From Elymus sibiricus (lineage: Eukaryota > Streptophyta > Magnoliopsida > Poales > Poaceae), in contig CM077665.1 in assembly GCA_039707655.1 (NCBI GenBank), positions 134,869,148-134,933,147 on the forward strand: a stretch of DNA of 64,000 bases. Reading direction: 5' to 3'. The translations under genes were made by a program, and so were the position numbers. Shown here piece by piece: positions 10,370 through 22,002 of this stretch. Below the pieces are notes generated by a model. The model had not been told where the DNA came from. It did no database searches and worked only from the letters and a program-made list of their open reading frames with translations. How positions within the stretch are numbered: position 1 is the first letter of the stretch; the number at the start of each line of letters is the position of its first letter.

Positions 10370-10978
10370 TCCTTCAAACCGTCGCCCCCTCCAAAACCCT
10401 ACGCTGCCGATTCGTGACCCCTGGTCATCGCCTTTGCTTCCCCGTGCGTCTCCGCCGCTGGGAATCGCCGCCGCCGACGGAATCATCACCCCCGTCGCCG
10501 CCATAGAGGATCCATCGCCAAGTTAGGGTATGGATCCGGCCTTTCTTTGCACTCCCCGTCAGAATCTTGCGCATTGAAGTTTATTCCATCGATAATCCAC
10601 CATTTGCAAACCTCTCCATCCACTGGAAATCTCATTAGATTAGCGAACCGAAAAAATTTAGGTTTAGTTGCCCGCAAAATCGCATCTCGGTGATACCGAG
10701 TCAGAAAAATCGGCTCCACCGATTTTATTTTTGTGCTACTGAGGACAGTACTCGGTCAAACCGAGTAGCAGTTTTCGGTCCGACCAAAACTGCTGCCAAG
10801 TTTCTGTTAAGGGTATTGTGAGTCTCGGAAGCACCGAAAGTTTTGACTCGGTGACACCGAAATTCCTTTTTGTTGTGAACTACATCTAAGATTTTTCTGT
10901 TCAAACTTTCAAAAATAGCTGCATTTTGTGATGACTTATCTTCTTCTACTCCTCTACACTCTATTCACAGGGTCAGAT
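10370..10978 (+). other. Leader and probable 443-bp intron of the G1 env-like gene
   Basis: A GC-rich leader (about 10370-10527) ends at TTAGG|GTATGG. A pyrimidine-rich tract then leads to TTCACAG|GG at 10970, eight bases before the ATG at 10979. The implied intron is 10528-10970. G2 gives exactly the same length (18946-19388) with GTACGG and the same acceptor. Three more palindromes lie inside the intron (10687, 10752, 10848). Confidence 0.55.
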
Positions 10979-13101
10979 ATGTCAGAGGCTGAGGACAGTG
11001 AGAACAACTTCAGAGAGCAGAGTGTTGATTTGGATTCAGGCACTAGTCCTGAGTCTAGTTCCTCTTCAGATCCAGGCTCCCCCAGTTCTCATGGGTTGCC
11101 CAAGGCTGCTACTAGGGCCAGGAAGAAGCTGAATTCAGATGAGGAGGATTCTGATTTTGTTCCAGAGGAAGTTCTTGCCAAGAAGCAAGACAAAGCTGGC
11201 AGGAAGTCTGCAAATGAAGCCACCTCTTCCAGGAGGACTGTCAGCAAGACATATGCCCCTCCAGAGGCTATGAGAGAACCTGAGAGTGCTAGGGCTACCA
11301 TGACCATTGAGCCCCCAAAGAGGTCATTGCCTAAGAACGCAGGAGAGAAGAAGCATGCCAGAAAGAGGATTGTCTATGTCACTGGCAGGGCTACATCCAT
11401 GTATGAGGACCCAGAGGAAACTACTGGTGCTGCTGCTGAGGAGGAGGAGGAAGAGCAAGTTGTCAAGGCCCCTCCCAAGAAGAAGCAGAAGAAGCTATTG
11501 GCAGATGCTATGCCAAAGCAAGGTCCATCCAAGAGCACCAAGTCTGCCCCCAAGAAGGCTGCTGCTGACAAGTCCAAGAGAAAATCTAGACAGATTTCTG
11601 CTTCTGAGAAGAACAAGGGATCTACCTCCAGAGATATGGATGAGGATGCAATGTCTGCATTGATGAAGCTCAGACCACACCTTCCAGAGCACAATGCCAG
11701 CCACCTGATTGCTGAAGACATGAAGAAGAGGAAGGATTCTGGTTTGAGGGCATGGAGAGCAATTGATACATATGCCCAGAGGAGAAAGACAGCTGTGGAT
11801 TACAGGTTCTACACCAAGGAGCAACAAGATTTCTATGAAACAATCTTGCTTGACAAGAGCCCAGCTGTGAGTGACATGAGATACGTTGATTGGAAGTATA
11901 TCAAGGCTAATGAAGATTACTTTCCAAATGTCCAAGAAAATTTTCATTGCATTGGCCTAGATAAGTTTGTTGGCAAAGAATTCACTGCATGGAACGATGA
12001 GATGATCATGCAATTCTACTCCACTCCTCACTTCTATGGAGATGGTAGAATTGTATGGATGACTGAAGGAGCAAGATATGAGTCTACTGTTGAGGAATGG
12101 GCTACCATCTTAGGAGTCCCAGAGGTGGAAGATGGTGACTTGGATGTCTATTCTGAATCCAAGGAGAGCCATGATGCTATGAAGAATATGTACAATGAGA
12201 TCCCTGCTGCTAACTTGAAATCTCATAGGTTAGGATCCATTTACTTCCTCCAGGATGGCCTCCGCACAATGAACACCATCTTGAGGCACACACTGATGCC
12301 TAAGTCTGGAGATGACAACATGATCCGAGGCTATTCCATCAACATGCTGATCCATCTGGATAGACAAACCAGGATAAGGGTGATGGATCTGATTGTGGAG
12401 ACAGTGAAGAGGGTTGCTGCTGATCGGAAGCGCTCATGCTGCTATGCACCCTACATTCAGATGCTCATCAACTCCAAGCTGGAGAAGCACATATTTGCTC
12501 TGGACAGACCCCATTTGTCCCTATAGCTAGATTTAGAGGACAACATTGTGGTGATGGACCCAGAACATCCCACATCAGCTGCAGCTCAAGCACAGGCAGA
12601 GGCAGCTAGAGCCACTAGTGCTCAAGTCCCTAGATCCAGGAACGAGCAAATGGATCTCTTGATCTCAACGTTAAAGGCATGCAGAAGGACATCAAGGACA
12701 TACTAGATAACCAGAACAGTCTTGTTAGGATCTTTGAGAATAGAATCAAGACCCTCAATGACAAGGTGGATGGGCTGTTCAAGACCGTGAATGAGCTGAA
12801 GAAGGAAGTTGACTCTGTGCCTCTTCCTCACTCTACAGATGATGATGATGAGGAGGAGGATGACTCTCCTCTCAGGCCAGGCACACACTTCACTACCCAG
12901 GACAGATCAGCCACAGTGCCAGCTCCAGAGTTGAGGCCTTCTTCATCAGCACCTGCTACAGTCACTTAAGCTCCATCAGCTCCTCCAGTGCCTCCAGTTG
13001 CCACTCCAACTCCATCCATGACATCAACAGAGGTCTTTGCCGAAGCAGTTCTCTCGACTCCTTCATCGACTACCGGAGGAGATCAGCCCAAGAACAATTA
13101 G
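10979..13101 (+). pseudogene. G1 'envelope-like' ORF (Sirevirus third ORF), broken
   Basis: About 700 codons starting MSEAEDSENN. The order is: an acidic Ser-rich N-terminus; lysine-rich tracts including PPKKKQKKL; a central domain (around DFYETILLDKSPAVSDMRYVDW and ARYESTVEEWATILGV) resembling the plant-transposon-protein domain Transposase_32; a predicted coiled coil (MQKDIKDILDNQNSLVRIFE); an acidic DDDDEEEDD run; and a Pro/Ser/Thr-rich tail. Lesions: TAG at 12524-12526, a frameshift near 12665, and a TAA near 12967. No membrane segment is convincing, since the upstream LLLLLYTLF run is the translated splice-acceptor pyrimidine tract. Nuclear-type composition makes 'envelope' a doubtful label. 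Confidence 0.8.
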
Positions 13102-13580
13102 ATATATGCCTTTGAACTTTTTGGTAACTTGTTGCCAAAGGGGGAGAAGTGTATATAGATCTTTAGGCTTCGAGTGAGAGAGCGTTTGGTTCTTATCGCT
13201 TTTTCAAAAACATTTGGTCTTTTGGTTTGTTTGTGTTGCACTATGTGGTGTTTGATCATAAGCTTAATGTGTGTTGCTACTATTTCCTATCATTATGTTG
13301 CTTATGAGATGATCATTCACCTTTTGCTTGATTGTGTTGTGCTATGATGTTCATTCTAATTATTCTCGCACACCATCAAGTTGCATGTGACATGAAAGAG
13401 TGCCCCATGTACCTAATCGATTGTGCATTTGCATTCAAACGCAAATTTAAAATAATGCACAAATTTAGGGGGAGCTCTTGCTTATCACATACTTCTCAAA
13501 GCGACGGTTATATTCATTGATTATATCATTGTCGAACCTTTGATCTATATGTTGTCATCAATTACCAAAAAGGGGGAGAT
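13102..13580 (+). other. G1 3' untranslated region with three polypurine tracts
   Basis: Noncoding. AAAGGGGGAGA at 13137, TTAGGGGGAGC at 13465 and the LTR-adjacent AAAAAGGGGGAGAT at 13567-13580 are polypurine-tract-like. The last directly abuts the 3' LTR and is the functional primer site for plus-strand DNA. Multiple tracts are a recognised Sirevirus trait. Confidence 0.8.
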
Positions 13581-13939
13581 TGAAAGCACATTTGCTCCCT
13601 TGGTGGTTTTGGTAATTAATAACAACATATATGTCATTGACCTAATGTTTCCACTAAGCATATTTCAGGAAAAGTTCAATGATAGGGATGGAAAAGGATT
13701 GTGGATAACCCCAAGATGCAAGGAAATGGATTGGCAAAGCTTCAAGCAAGAGGACTCTACACTTTACTTTGTGAGAAATCACTTTCAGTCCATAGGAAAG
13801 CCAATACTATTAAAAGGGGGTAAGGTATTGTTGGTGAACAAAATGCTCATACGTGCACAAGTGATAGTCACCAGAAACACCCACAAGCTCTTCCACAAAG
13901 TCTGTCCAAAGCCAAATATCCAAAATCGGTGCAACCAAC
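13581..13939 (+). mobile_element. G1 3' LTR, segment 1 of 3
   Basis: First 359 bp of the G1 3' LTR, broken by insertion of G2. The LTR resumes at 22587 and again at 32088. Confidence 0.95.
13935..13939. repeat. Target-site duplication of element G2, left copy (CCAAC)
   Basis: CCAAC at 13935-13939 is repeated at 22582-22586, flanking G2. The sequence matches the same site in the uninterrupted G1 5' LTR (near 5880-5884). Confidence 0.95.
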
Positions 13940-15456
13940 TGAAAGCACATTTGCTCCTTTGGTGGTTTTGGTAATTAATAACAACATATAAGTCATTGAA
14001 CTAATGTTTCCACTAAGTATATTTCAGGAAAAGTTCAATGATAGGATTGGCAAAAGGATCGTGGAGATTGTGGAAATACCCCAAGATGCAAGGAAATAGA
14101 TTGGCAAAGCTTCAAGCAAGAGGACTCTACATTTTACATTTGTGAGAAATCACTTTGAGTCCATAGGAAAGCCAATACTATTAAAAGGGGGTAAGGTATT
14201 GTTGGTGAACAAAATGCTCATACGTGCACAAGTGATAGTCACCAAAAACACCCACAAGCTCTTCCACAAAAAGTCTGTCAAAAGCCAAATATTCAAAATC
14301 GGTGCAACCAAAACTTTCCACTCGGTGCCACCGATTCTCAACCTCAGACAGACTCAGCCAAACCCTAGCCACTTCGGTGCAACCGATTCCATTACGGTGC
14401 CACCGAGGTTGGATTGCCAACTTTCTGTTACGCAAATTCACAATATCAGTCCTACCGAGATTGTTGAATCGGCGTCACCGAGATTGGGCAATCTGACCGT
14501 TGGTCACCTTATCGGTGCAACCGAGTTTCATATATCGGTCTCACCGAAATTCAAAAGTTGCCACCTTTAGGTCACTTCGGTACCACCGAGATTAACACAT
14601 CGGTGTCACCGAGTTGGTCATTTTGTGTGTAACGGTTGGATTTCTGGGGATGCCTATATATACCCCTTCACCACCACTTACTCGAAAGCGAAGCACTCAG
14701 AACTATTCCATACTTGCCCCATCCAGTTTTCTGAGAGAGAGCCACCTACTCATGTGTTGAGATCATGCCATTCCATTCCAACCATATGAATCTTGATCTC
14801 TAGCCTCCCCAAGTTGCTTTCCACCAATCCCATCTCTTCCACCAAGCCAAATCTGTGAGAGAGTGATTGTGTGTTGAGGAGTCTATCATCTTGAAGCACA
14901 AGAGCAAGGAGTTCATCGTCTTACCGAGCCTATTACCTTTTGGAGGGTGGTGCCTCCTAGATTGCTTAGGTGTCGCTTGGGAGCCTCCTATTTTGTGTTG
15001 TGGATTTGAACCAAGAGGTTTGTAAGGGCAAGGAGATCGCCTACTTCGTGAAGATCTACCCATAGTGAGGCTAGTCCTTCGTGGATGGAAGCCATTATGG
15101 AATAGTCGAGGTTGCTACTTCGTGGACCCTTATGGGTGGAGCCCTCGGTGGACTCTCGCGACCGTTACCCTTCGTGGGTTGAAGGACTCCATAAACGTGG
15201 ACGGACGATAGCACCACCTATCGGAACCACGGGAAAAATCATCGTGTCTACAATTGCGTTTGATCCTCCTACCCTTCCTTTTCTACTCATGCTTGTTGTT
15301 ACTTTCCGCTGCTATACTCTTAGACATGCATGTGTAGGGTGTACTTGACTTGTTATGAATGCTAAAATCTGCCAACACTAAAATTGAGAAAAGGTAGAAT
15401 TTTTATTTGGTCAAGTAGTCTAATCACCCCCCTCTAGACATACTTTCGGTCCTACA
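13940..15456 (+). mobile_element. Element G2 5' LTR
   Basis: A 1517-bp LTR, TGAAAGCACATTTGC to CCTACA, colinear with the G1 LTR. It has a palindrome cluster at about 14298-14612 and TATATATA at 14655-14662. The primer site TGGTATCAGAGC follows at 15459-15470. Confidence 0.95.
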
Positions 15457-15458
15457 AG

Positions 15459-15470
15459 TGGTATCAGAGC
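15459..15470 (+). other. G2 primer-binding site (initiator Met tRNA)
   Basis: TGGTATCAGAGC, two bases after the LTR end, as in G1. Confidence 0.92.
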
Positions 15471-15509
15471 TTTGGTCTCCATTGCATTGGTCTCACAACC
15501 TAGGAGAGT

Positions 15510-17696
15510 ATGACGTCTAGTGAGGGAAATTATTATCGTAGAGGTCCGTACTTTGATGGGACAAATTTTGCTAGTTGGAAGGACAAAATGAAAATGCATA
15601 TTCTTGGTCATAACCCCGCCGTTTGGGCTGTTGTTCGTGTTGGCTTGCAAGGTGAATTCTTTACGGATGGAAAGGAACCGGATCGTGAAGCGACCGCGGA
15701 TGAGTTGAAGATGTTACAATACAACGCTCAAGCATGTGACATTCTGTTCAACTACTTATGCCCCGAAGAATTCAACAAAATCAGCCGCCTTGAGAATGCA
15801 AAAGAGATTTGGGATACTTTGGTCGATATGCACGAAGGAACCGAGTCCGTGAGAGAATCCAAGTTGGATGTTCTTCAAAGTCAGCTTGACAAGTTCAAGA
15901 TGAAGGATGGTGAAGGAGTCATGGATATGTACTCTAGGCTAGCTCTCATCACCAATGAGATTGCCGGCTTAGGAAGTGAAGAAATGACCGACAAATTCAT
16001 CATCAAGAAGATACTTAGAGCTTTGGATGAGAAATATGACACCGTGTGCACATTGATCCAAATGATGCCCAACTACAAAGATCTCAAGCCTACGGAAGTC
16101 ATTAGAAGGATTGTTGCTCATGAGATGACACTCAAAGACAAAGAAGAGCTTCACAACAAGTCTAGCGGTGCTTACAAAGCCATAAGTGATGCTCCGGCAA
16201 CTTCAAGCGACAACCTTGTCACCAATGAAGAGATAAGCCTCATGGTCAAGAAATTCAACAAGTTCTACAAGAAGAGAGGCAAAGAGAGAAGCTCCAATTC
16301 AAGATATGACGAGAAACGTTCGTCAAGTCGTGACCGCAATTGCTATAATTGTGGGAAGCCTGGACACTACTCCAATGAGTGCACGGCTCCCTACAAACGA
16401 AGAGAAGAGTCACCAAGAAGACGAAGCTCAAGGAATGAATCACCTCAAAGAGAGAGAAGGAGTAGAGATGATCGTTATGAACGAAGACACTCAAGGAGAA
16501 GTAGGGATTCGGAGAAGAAGGACAAGTACACCAAGACCTACACAAGAAGAAAACATTAAGCTCATGTTGGTGAATGGGTTTCCGGCTCCGACTCCGACAA
16601 CAACTCCGAGAAAAGCTATCACTCCGACTCCGACTATAGTCAAGATGATGGTGTTGCCGGGATTGCTCTAGTGACTACCAACTCCTATGATCTATTTGAT
16701 TCACCAAACGAAGGGAGTGGAAGTTGCTTCATGGCTAAAGGCCCCAAGGTATCACACCCCGAGTATCTTGATTTCGATAGTGATGAAGATGATTTGCTTT
16801 GTGATGATGACTTGCTCTTAGATAAAACTAGTGATGTTAGTCAAAATGAACTTGATAATTCTCATGCTAGTCAAGATAAGTCATTTGATGATGATAAGAT
16901 AAAAATAGAACAACTAACTAAAGAACTAAACACTCTTAAGTTAGCTCATGAATCTACTCTTGAAGATCATAGAGAGCTTGTAAGAACTCATGAGAAGCTA
17001 CGCTTCGAGAAGCTCAACTTGGAGCAAGAGCATGAGTTTCTTAAAGCTATCAATGACGATCTCAAAAAGAAGACTTCATCTTATCTAGCCAAACGACTAC
17101 TCTTGTCTACATTCATGCCTCAAGTTAAAACTAAACAAATTAGTAACAAAGGCAAGAAAGGTTCTTCATCTAGTAGCAACAATAAAAATGCTAAACCTAA
17201 TGATGTTGCTTCTAGTAGTTATATTGATTCCAATAATGATGATTCTCTTAGCCAAGTTACACTTGAGCAAGAAAATGCTTTATTGAAAGGAATTATAGAG
17301 AAAGGTATCTACAAGAGTCTTGCCGGGTGTAAGCAATTTGAGGAAATTGTACGCAAGCACGGAGGATACCGGAAGAATCATGGTGTTGGCTACTTCAACG
17401 CTAATGGAGTTGAATGGGAAGAAGGTCAATACCCCAAGCCCAAGTTTGTTCCTCAAAAGGAGAAGTATGAAAATACTCTTCCCAAGGGAACAAGCACTCA
17501 AGATGACCTTCCACCACAAGACCACAAGCTCAAGGGCAAGAAAAATCTTCAAAAGGACATTGACTCATATGGAGATGAATCCCTAGCTATGGTGGAGTGG
17601 GTTCCCAAGGCTACTTCAAGTTCAACTTCTACAAAGGCTACTTTAACACCAAGGATCCCCATCAACTTGATGTGGGTCCCCAAGAAGAAGAACTAG
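15510..17696 (+). pseudogene. G2 gag, interrupted by a single stop
   Basis: One frame of 729 codons with a single in-frame TAA at 16557-16559, where G1 has CAA. The domains are as in G1: copia gag N-terminus, UBN2-like core, zinc knuckle CYNCGKPGHYSNEC at about 16341-16382, Arg/Ser-rich tract, acidic region, a long coiled-coil (KIEQLTKELNTLKLAHESTLEDH and on), and a Ser-rich C-terminus ending MWVPKKKN. It is the better preserved gag of the pair. Because its one lesion differs from those in G1, the ancestral gag was intact. Gag ends in a normal stop and is not followed by pol, so particle assembly is the only role this element could supply. Confidence 0.92.
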
Positions 17697-18560
17697 AGAG
17701 TTCTTGAGGGGTGACTCCGCCAATGAAATTCACTCACATTCATCATTGGCAAGAACTATTTGCAATCAACATCAACTCTATGCAATAGTTCAAGGAGTCA
17801 CACATTCCCTCAAAGGTAAGCAAGGGACAAGGTAATCAACAAATCGATGGACATCATCACACATGCTTTGCACTCCATGTCCATAGATATTCTTGTATTT
17901 GTCTCTTGTATGTTGGGACTAACCCATGTAGGTGAGAAGAGTAAGGAAACAACAAGGATGCTCCCAACTCTTGGTGATCTTCATCAACCTTGAGAATCCA
18001 CCACTACCTCACCAACATGAAGTCTTCATTGACAAAACCCAAGTTTAGTTTATCCCTCCTATGGGGGGATGTCTCATCAAGGGGGAGCTTTACTCTAAGA
18101 CTTGAGCTAAAGCATCTCTTAGTATGTGACAATATTAAATGCTTTATGAAAAAGTGGTAACCCCACTTGTGTTTAAATGATGAGTATGACCTATGATCAA
18201 GTATTCTTACTTGGCTCCTAAGTCAATATACTCATATATAGATGACTTCGTCATCGCCCAAGTGCTTGTTAGATGCTAGTATGTATGTGCATGTTTGTCA
18301 TGATTTCTTTTGACATCTTATTGTGTGAGCATGTTGGTCTGCATTTATTTACTCATTCGAAGACATCCAATTGTTGCTATTTGGCTTTTGATTTATCTTT
18401 TGCCAATTGGATGGACAAGAATGCCTAGGGCTACTCTCTAGCTATCTATGCTATCTCACCTCATATTCTAATCATGCTGCATCAAAAATTTGAACAAGTA
18501 CTTTTCGATCCCTCTGTGTGTGGAGCACTCAGAGTTTCGTATCGACAAAGGACTGACCAT
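17697..18560 (+). other. G2 spacer after gag, pol absent
   Basis: No coding frame is visible. It is colinear with G1 9279-10142, including the polypurine motif AAGGGGGAG at about 18079-18087. Confidence 0.8.
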
Positions 18561-18574
18561 TAAAACCTCCCTAG

Positions 18575-18762
18575 TGCATCTCGGTGGAACCAACCCACAA
18601 TTCTCGGTCTCACCGAATGCCTAGGGTTGATCTGGTTTTCTATCTCGGTACTACCGATTCCATATTCTCGGTTACACCGAGTTTCCCTGTCAACTGACAG
18701 TTGAGGAACTCGGTGACACCGAAAATTTAGAATCGGTGTCACCGACAGTGATGGGTATATAT
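18575..18762 (+). promoter_or_regulatory. Candidate internal promoter of the G2 env-like gene
   Basis: TCGGT-N3-ACCGA palindromes, the last close upstream of TATATAT at 18756-18762, match the internal cluster of G1. One is damaged (TCGGTACTACCGA keeps the arms). Confidence 0.6.
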
Positions 18763-18799
18763 GCTGTGGACCCCGATGTTTAGAAATTCAATCTCAAAC

Positions 18800-19396
18800 C
18801 GTCGCACCTCAGAACCCTAAGCTGCCGATTCGTGACCCCTGGTCGTCGCCTTTGCTTCCCCGTGCGTCTCCGTCGCTGGGATCTTCGCCGTCGACAAGCA
18901 TCTTCGCCGCCGTCGCCGCCGTAGCGGATCCGTCACCAAGTTAGGGTACGGATTCGATTCTTCTTGCGCTCCCCGTCTGATTCTTGCGCAATGAAGTGAG
19001 ATTTTATCTATCTGCCACAGATTGCAATCCCCTCCATCCTCTAAAAGTTCTAGTAGATAGAGAATGATCGATTTTCTAGGGTTTACCGTCCGCCCGATGG
19101 AACTCGGTGGAACCGAAGCAAACAAATCGGTGTCACCGATTTGCCAATCTGTGCTGCTGAGAACTATCTCGGTGAAACCGAGTACTACTTTTTGGTCTTG
19201 CCAAAAGGAGTGCCAAGTTTCTGTTAAAGAGAAAGTCAGTCTCGGTAGCACCGAAATCTTTGCTTCGGCTGTACCGATTTTCATATGACAGAATGTAAAC
19301 CTTGAGAATCTTTTGTTCAAACTTTCAAAAATTTAGCTGCATTTTGTGATGGCTCATCTTCTTCTGCTCCTCTATACTCTATTCACAGGGTCAGAG
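18800..19396 (+). other. Leader and probable 443-bp intron of the G2 env-like gene
   Basis: The GC-rich leader ends at TTAGG|GTACGG (GT at 18946). The acceptor TTCACAG ends at 19388 and the ATG is at 19397-19399. More palindromes lie within the intron (about 19098-19280). Confidence 0.55.
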
Positions 19397-21522
19397 ATGT
19401 CTGCTTCAGATGCTGAGGACAGTGAGAACAACTTCAGAGAGTAGAGTGTTGAGATGGATTCAGGCACTAGTCCAGAGTCTAGTTCATCTTCAGATCCAGG
19501 CACCCCCAGTTCTCATGGGTTGCCCAAGGCTGCTACTAGGGCCAGGAAGAAGCTGAATTTAGATGAGGAGGATTCAGACTTTGTTCCAGAGGAAGTTCTT
19601 GCCAAGAAGCAAGAGAAAGCTGCTAAGAAGTCTGCTAATGAAGCCACATCTTCCAGGAGAGCTGTCAGCAAGGTCTATGCTAGCTCTGAGGCTATGAGAG
19701 CACCTGAGAGTGCTAGGACAAGAATGGCTCTTCACCTTGAGTCACCCCAAGGAAATCTATGCCTAAGAAGGCAGGTGAGAAGAAAGCCAGGAAAAGGATT
19801 GTCTATGTCACTGGTAGGCAAACTTCCATGTATGAGGACCCTGAGGAGGCTGCTGGTGCTGCTGCTGAGGAGGATGAAGAACATGTTGAGAAGGCCCCTC
19901 CCAAGAAGAAGCAAAAGAAGCTTATGGCAGATGCTATGCAAAAGACTGGCACATCCAAGAGCACCAAGTCTGCCCCCAAGAAGGCTGCTACTGAAAAGCC
20001 CAAGAGGTTATCCAGACAAATTCCAGCTTCTGAGAAGAACAAGGGAACTACCTCCAGAGTTGAGGATGAGGATGCCATGTCTGCTTTGATGAAGCTTAGA
20101 CCACACCTTCCTATACACAATCCCAGCCATCCACTTGCTGAAGATATGAAGAAGAGGAAGGATTCAGGTTTGATGGCATGGAGAGCTGTTGATCCATATG
20201 CCCAAAGGAGAAAGACAGATGTGGACTACAGATTCTACACCAAGGAGCAACAGGATTTCTATGAGACTGTGCTGCTTGACAAGAGTCCAGCTGTGAGTGA
20301 CATGAGATATGTTGATTGGAAATACATTAAGGAGAATGAAGATTTCTTTCCAAGTGTTCAAGACAACTTTCACTACATTGGCTTGGATGAGTTTGTTGGC
20401 AGAGAGTTTACAGCATGGAACGATGAGATGATCATGCAATTCTACTCCACTGCTCATTTCTATGGAGATGGTAGGATCGTATGGATGACTGAAGGAGCTA
20501 GATATGATTCCACTGTTGATGATTGGGCTACCATCTTAGGAGTCCCAGAGGTGCAGGATGGTGACTTGGATGTCTACTCTGAATCCAAGGAGAGCCACAA
20601 TGCTATGGCTAACATGTATAATGAGATCCCTGCTGCTCATGTGAAGTCTCACAAGTTAGGATCTATCTATTTCCTCCAGGCTGGCCTCCGCACCATGAAC
20701 ACCATATTGAGGCATACTTTGATGCCCAAGTCAGGAGATGAGAAGATGATCCGAGGCTACTCCATCAACATGTTAATCCACCTTGACAGACACACCAGGA
20801 TTAGAGTCATGGACTTGATTGTTGAGACAGTGAAGAGGGTTGCTGCTGATCAGAAGCGCTCTTGCTGCTATGAACCCTATATCCAGATGCTCATTAACTC
20901 CAAGCTGGAGAAGCACATATTTGCTCTGGACAAACCCCACTTGCCCCTACAGCCAGATTTAGAGGACAACGTTGTGGTGATGGACCCAGAACATCCCACA
21001 TCAGCTGCAGCTCAGGCAGAGGCAGAGGCAACTAGAGCCACTAGTGCTCAAGTCCCCAGATCCAGGAATGAGCAAAAGGATCTGTTGATCTCATCAGATC
21101 AAGGCATGCAGAAGGACATTAAGGACATTCTGGACAACCAAAACAGTCTTGTCAGGATCTTCGAGAACATGATCAAGACCTTGAATGACAAGGTAGATGG
21201 GCTGACCAAGACAGTCAATGAGCTTAAGAAGGAAGTTGACTCTGTGCCTCTTCCTTAGTCTTCTTCTGATGATGATGATGAGGATGACTCACCTCTCAGG
21301 CCAGGCACCCAGTTCACTACTCACGCCAGATCAGCCACTGTGCCAGCTCCAGATTTGAGGCCATCTTCATCAGCACCTGCTACTGTCACCTCAGCTGCAT
21401 CAGCTCCAGTTCCTCCAGCTGCTACTCCAACTCCATCCACGACATCAGCAGAGATCTTCGCCGACGCAGTTCTCTCGACTCCTTCATCAACAACCGGAGG
21501 AGATCAGCCCAAGAACGCTTAG
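19397..21522 (+). pseudogene. G2 'envelope-like' ORF, broken
   Basis: Same protein as in G1: acidic Ser-rich N-terminus (MSASDAEDSENNF), lysine-rich tracts (APPKKKQKKL), the Transposase_32-like central domain (DFYETVLLDKSPAVSDMRY), a coiled coil (MQKDIKDILDNQNSLVRIFE) and a Pro/Ser/Thr-rich tail. Lesions: TAG near 19442, a frameshift near 19740 into the long open frame 19759-21258, and TAG at 21256-21258. None coincides with a G1 lesion. The long intact stretch covers 499 residues. A nuclear or chromatin role fits the composition better than a membrane one, but no function is established here. Confidence 0.82.
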
Positions 21523-22002
21523 ATATATATCTTTGAACTTTTTGGTAACTTGTTGCCAAAGGGGGAGAAGTGTATATAGATCTTTAGGCTTCGAGTGAGA
21601 GAGCGTTTGGTTTTTCTCGCTTTTCAAAACATTTGGTCTTTTGTTTTGCTTGTGTTAAACATTTGTTGGTGTTTGATCATACACTTTATGCGTGATGCTA
21701 CTATTTCCTATCATTATGCTGCTTATGAGATGATCTTTCACCTTTGCTTGATTGTGTTGTGCTATGATATTAACTCCTATTATTATCGCACACCACCAAG
21801 ATGTATGTGACATGGAAGAAGTGCCCCATGTACCTAATCGATTGTGCATTTGCATTCAAACGCAAATTCAAAATAATGCACAAATTTAGGGGGAGCTCTT
21901 GCTTATCACATACTTCTCAAAGCGACGATTACATTCATTGATTATATCATATGTCGAAGCTTTGATCTATATGTTGTCATAAATTACCAAAAAGGGGGAG
22001 AT
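21523..22002 (+). other. G2 3' untranslated region with polypurine tracts
   Basis: Noncoding. AAAGGGGGAG at 21558, TTAGGGGGAGC near 21887, and the LTR-adjacent AAAAAGGGGGAGAT at 21989-22002. Confidence 0.8.

Noticed and set aside
10931..10978. Hydrophobic N-terminus (LLLLLYTLF) read as a signal peptide of the env-like protein
   Set aside because: It coincides with a pyrimidine tract ending TTCACAG directly before the conserved ATG, so it is better explained as a splice acceptor region.
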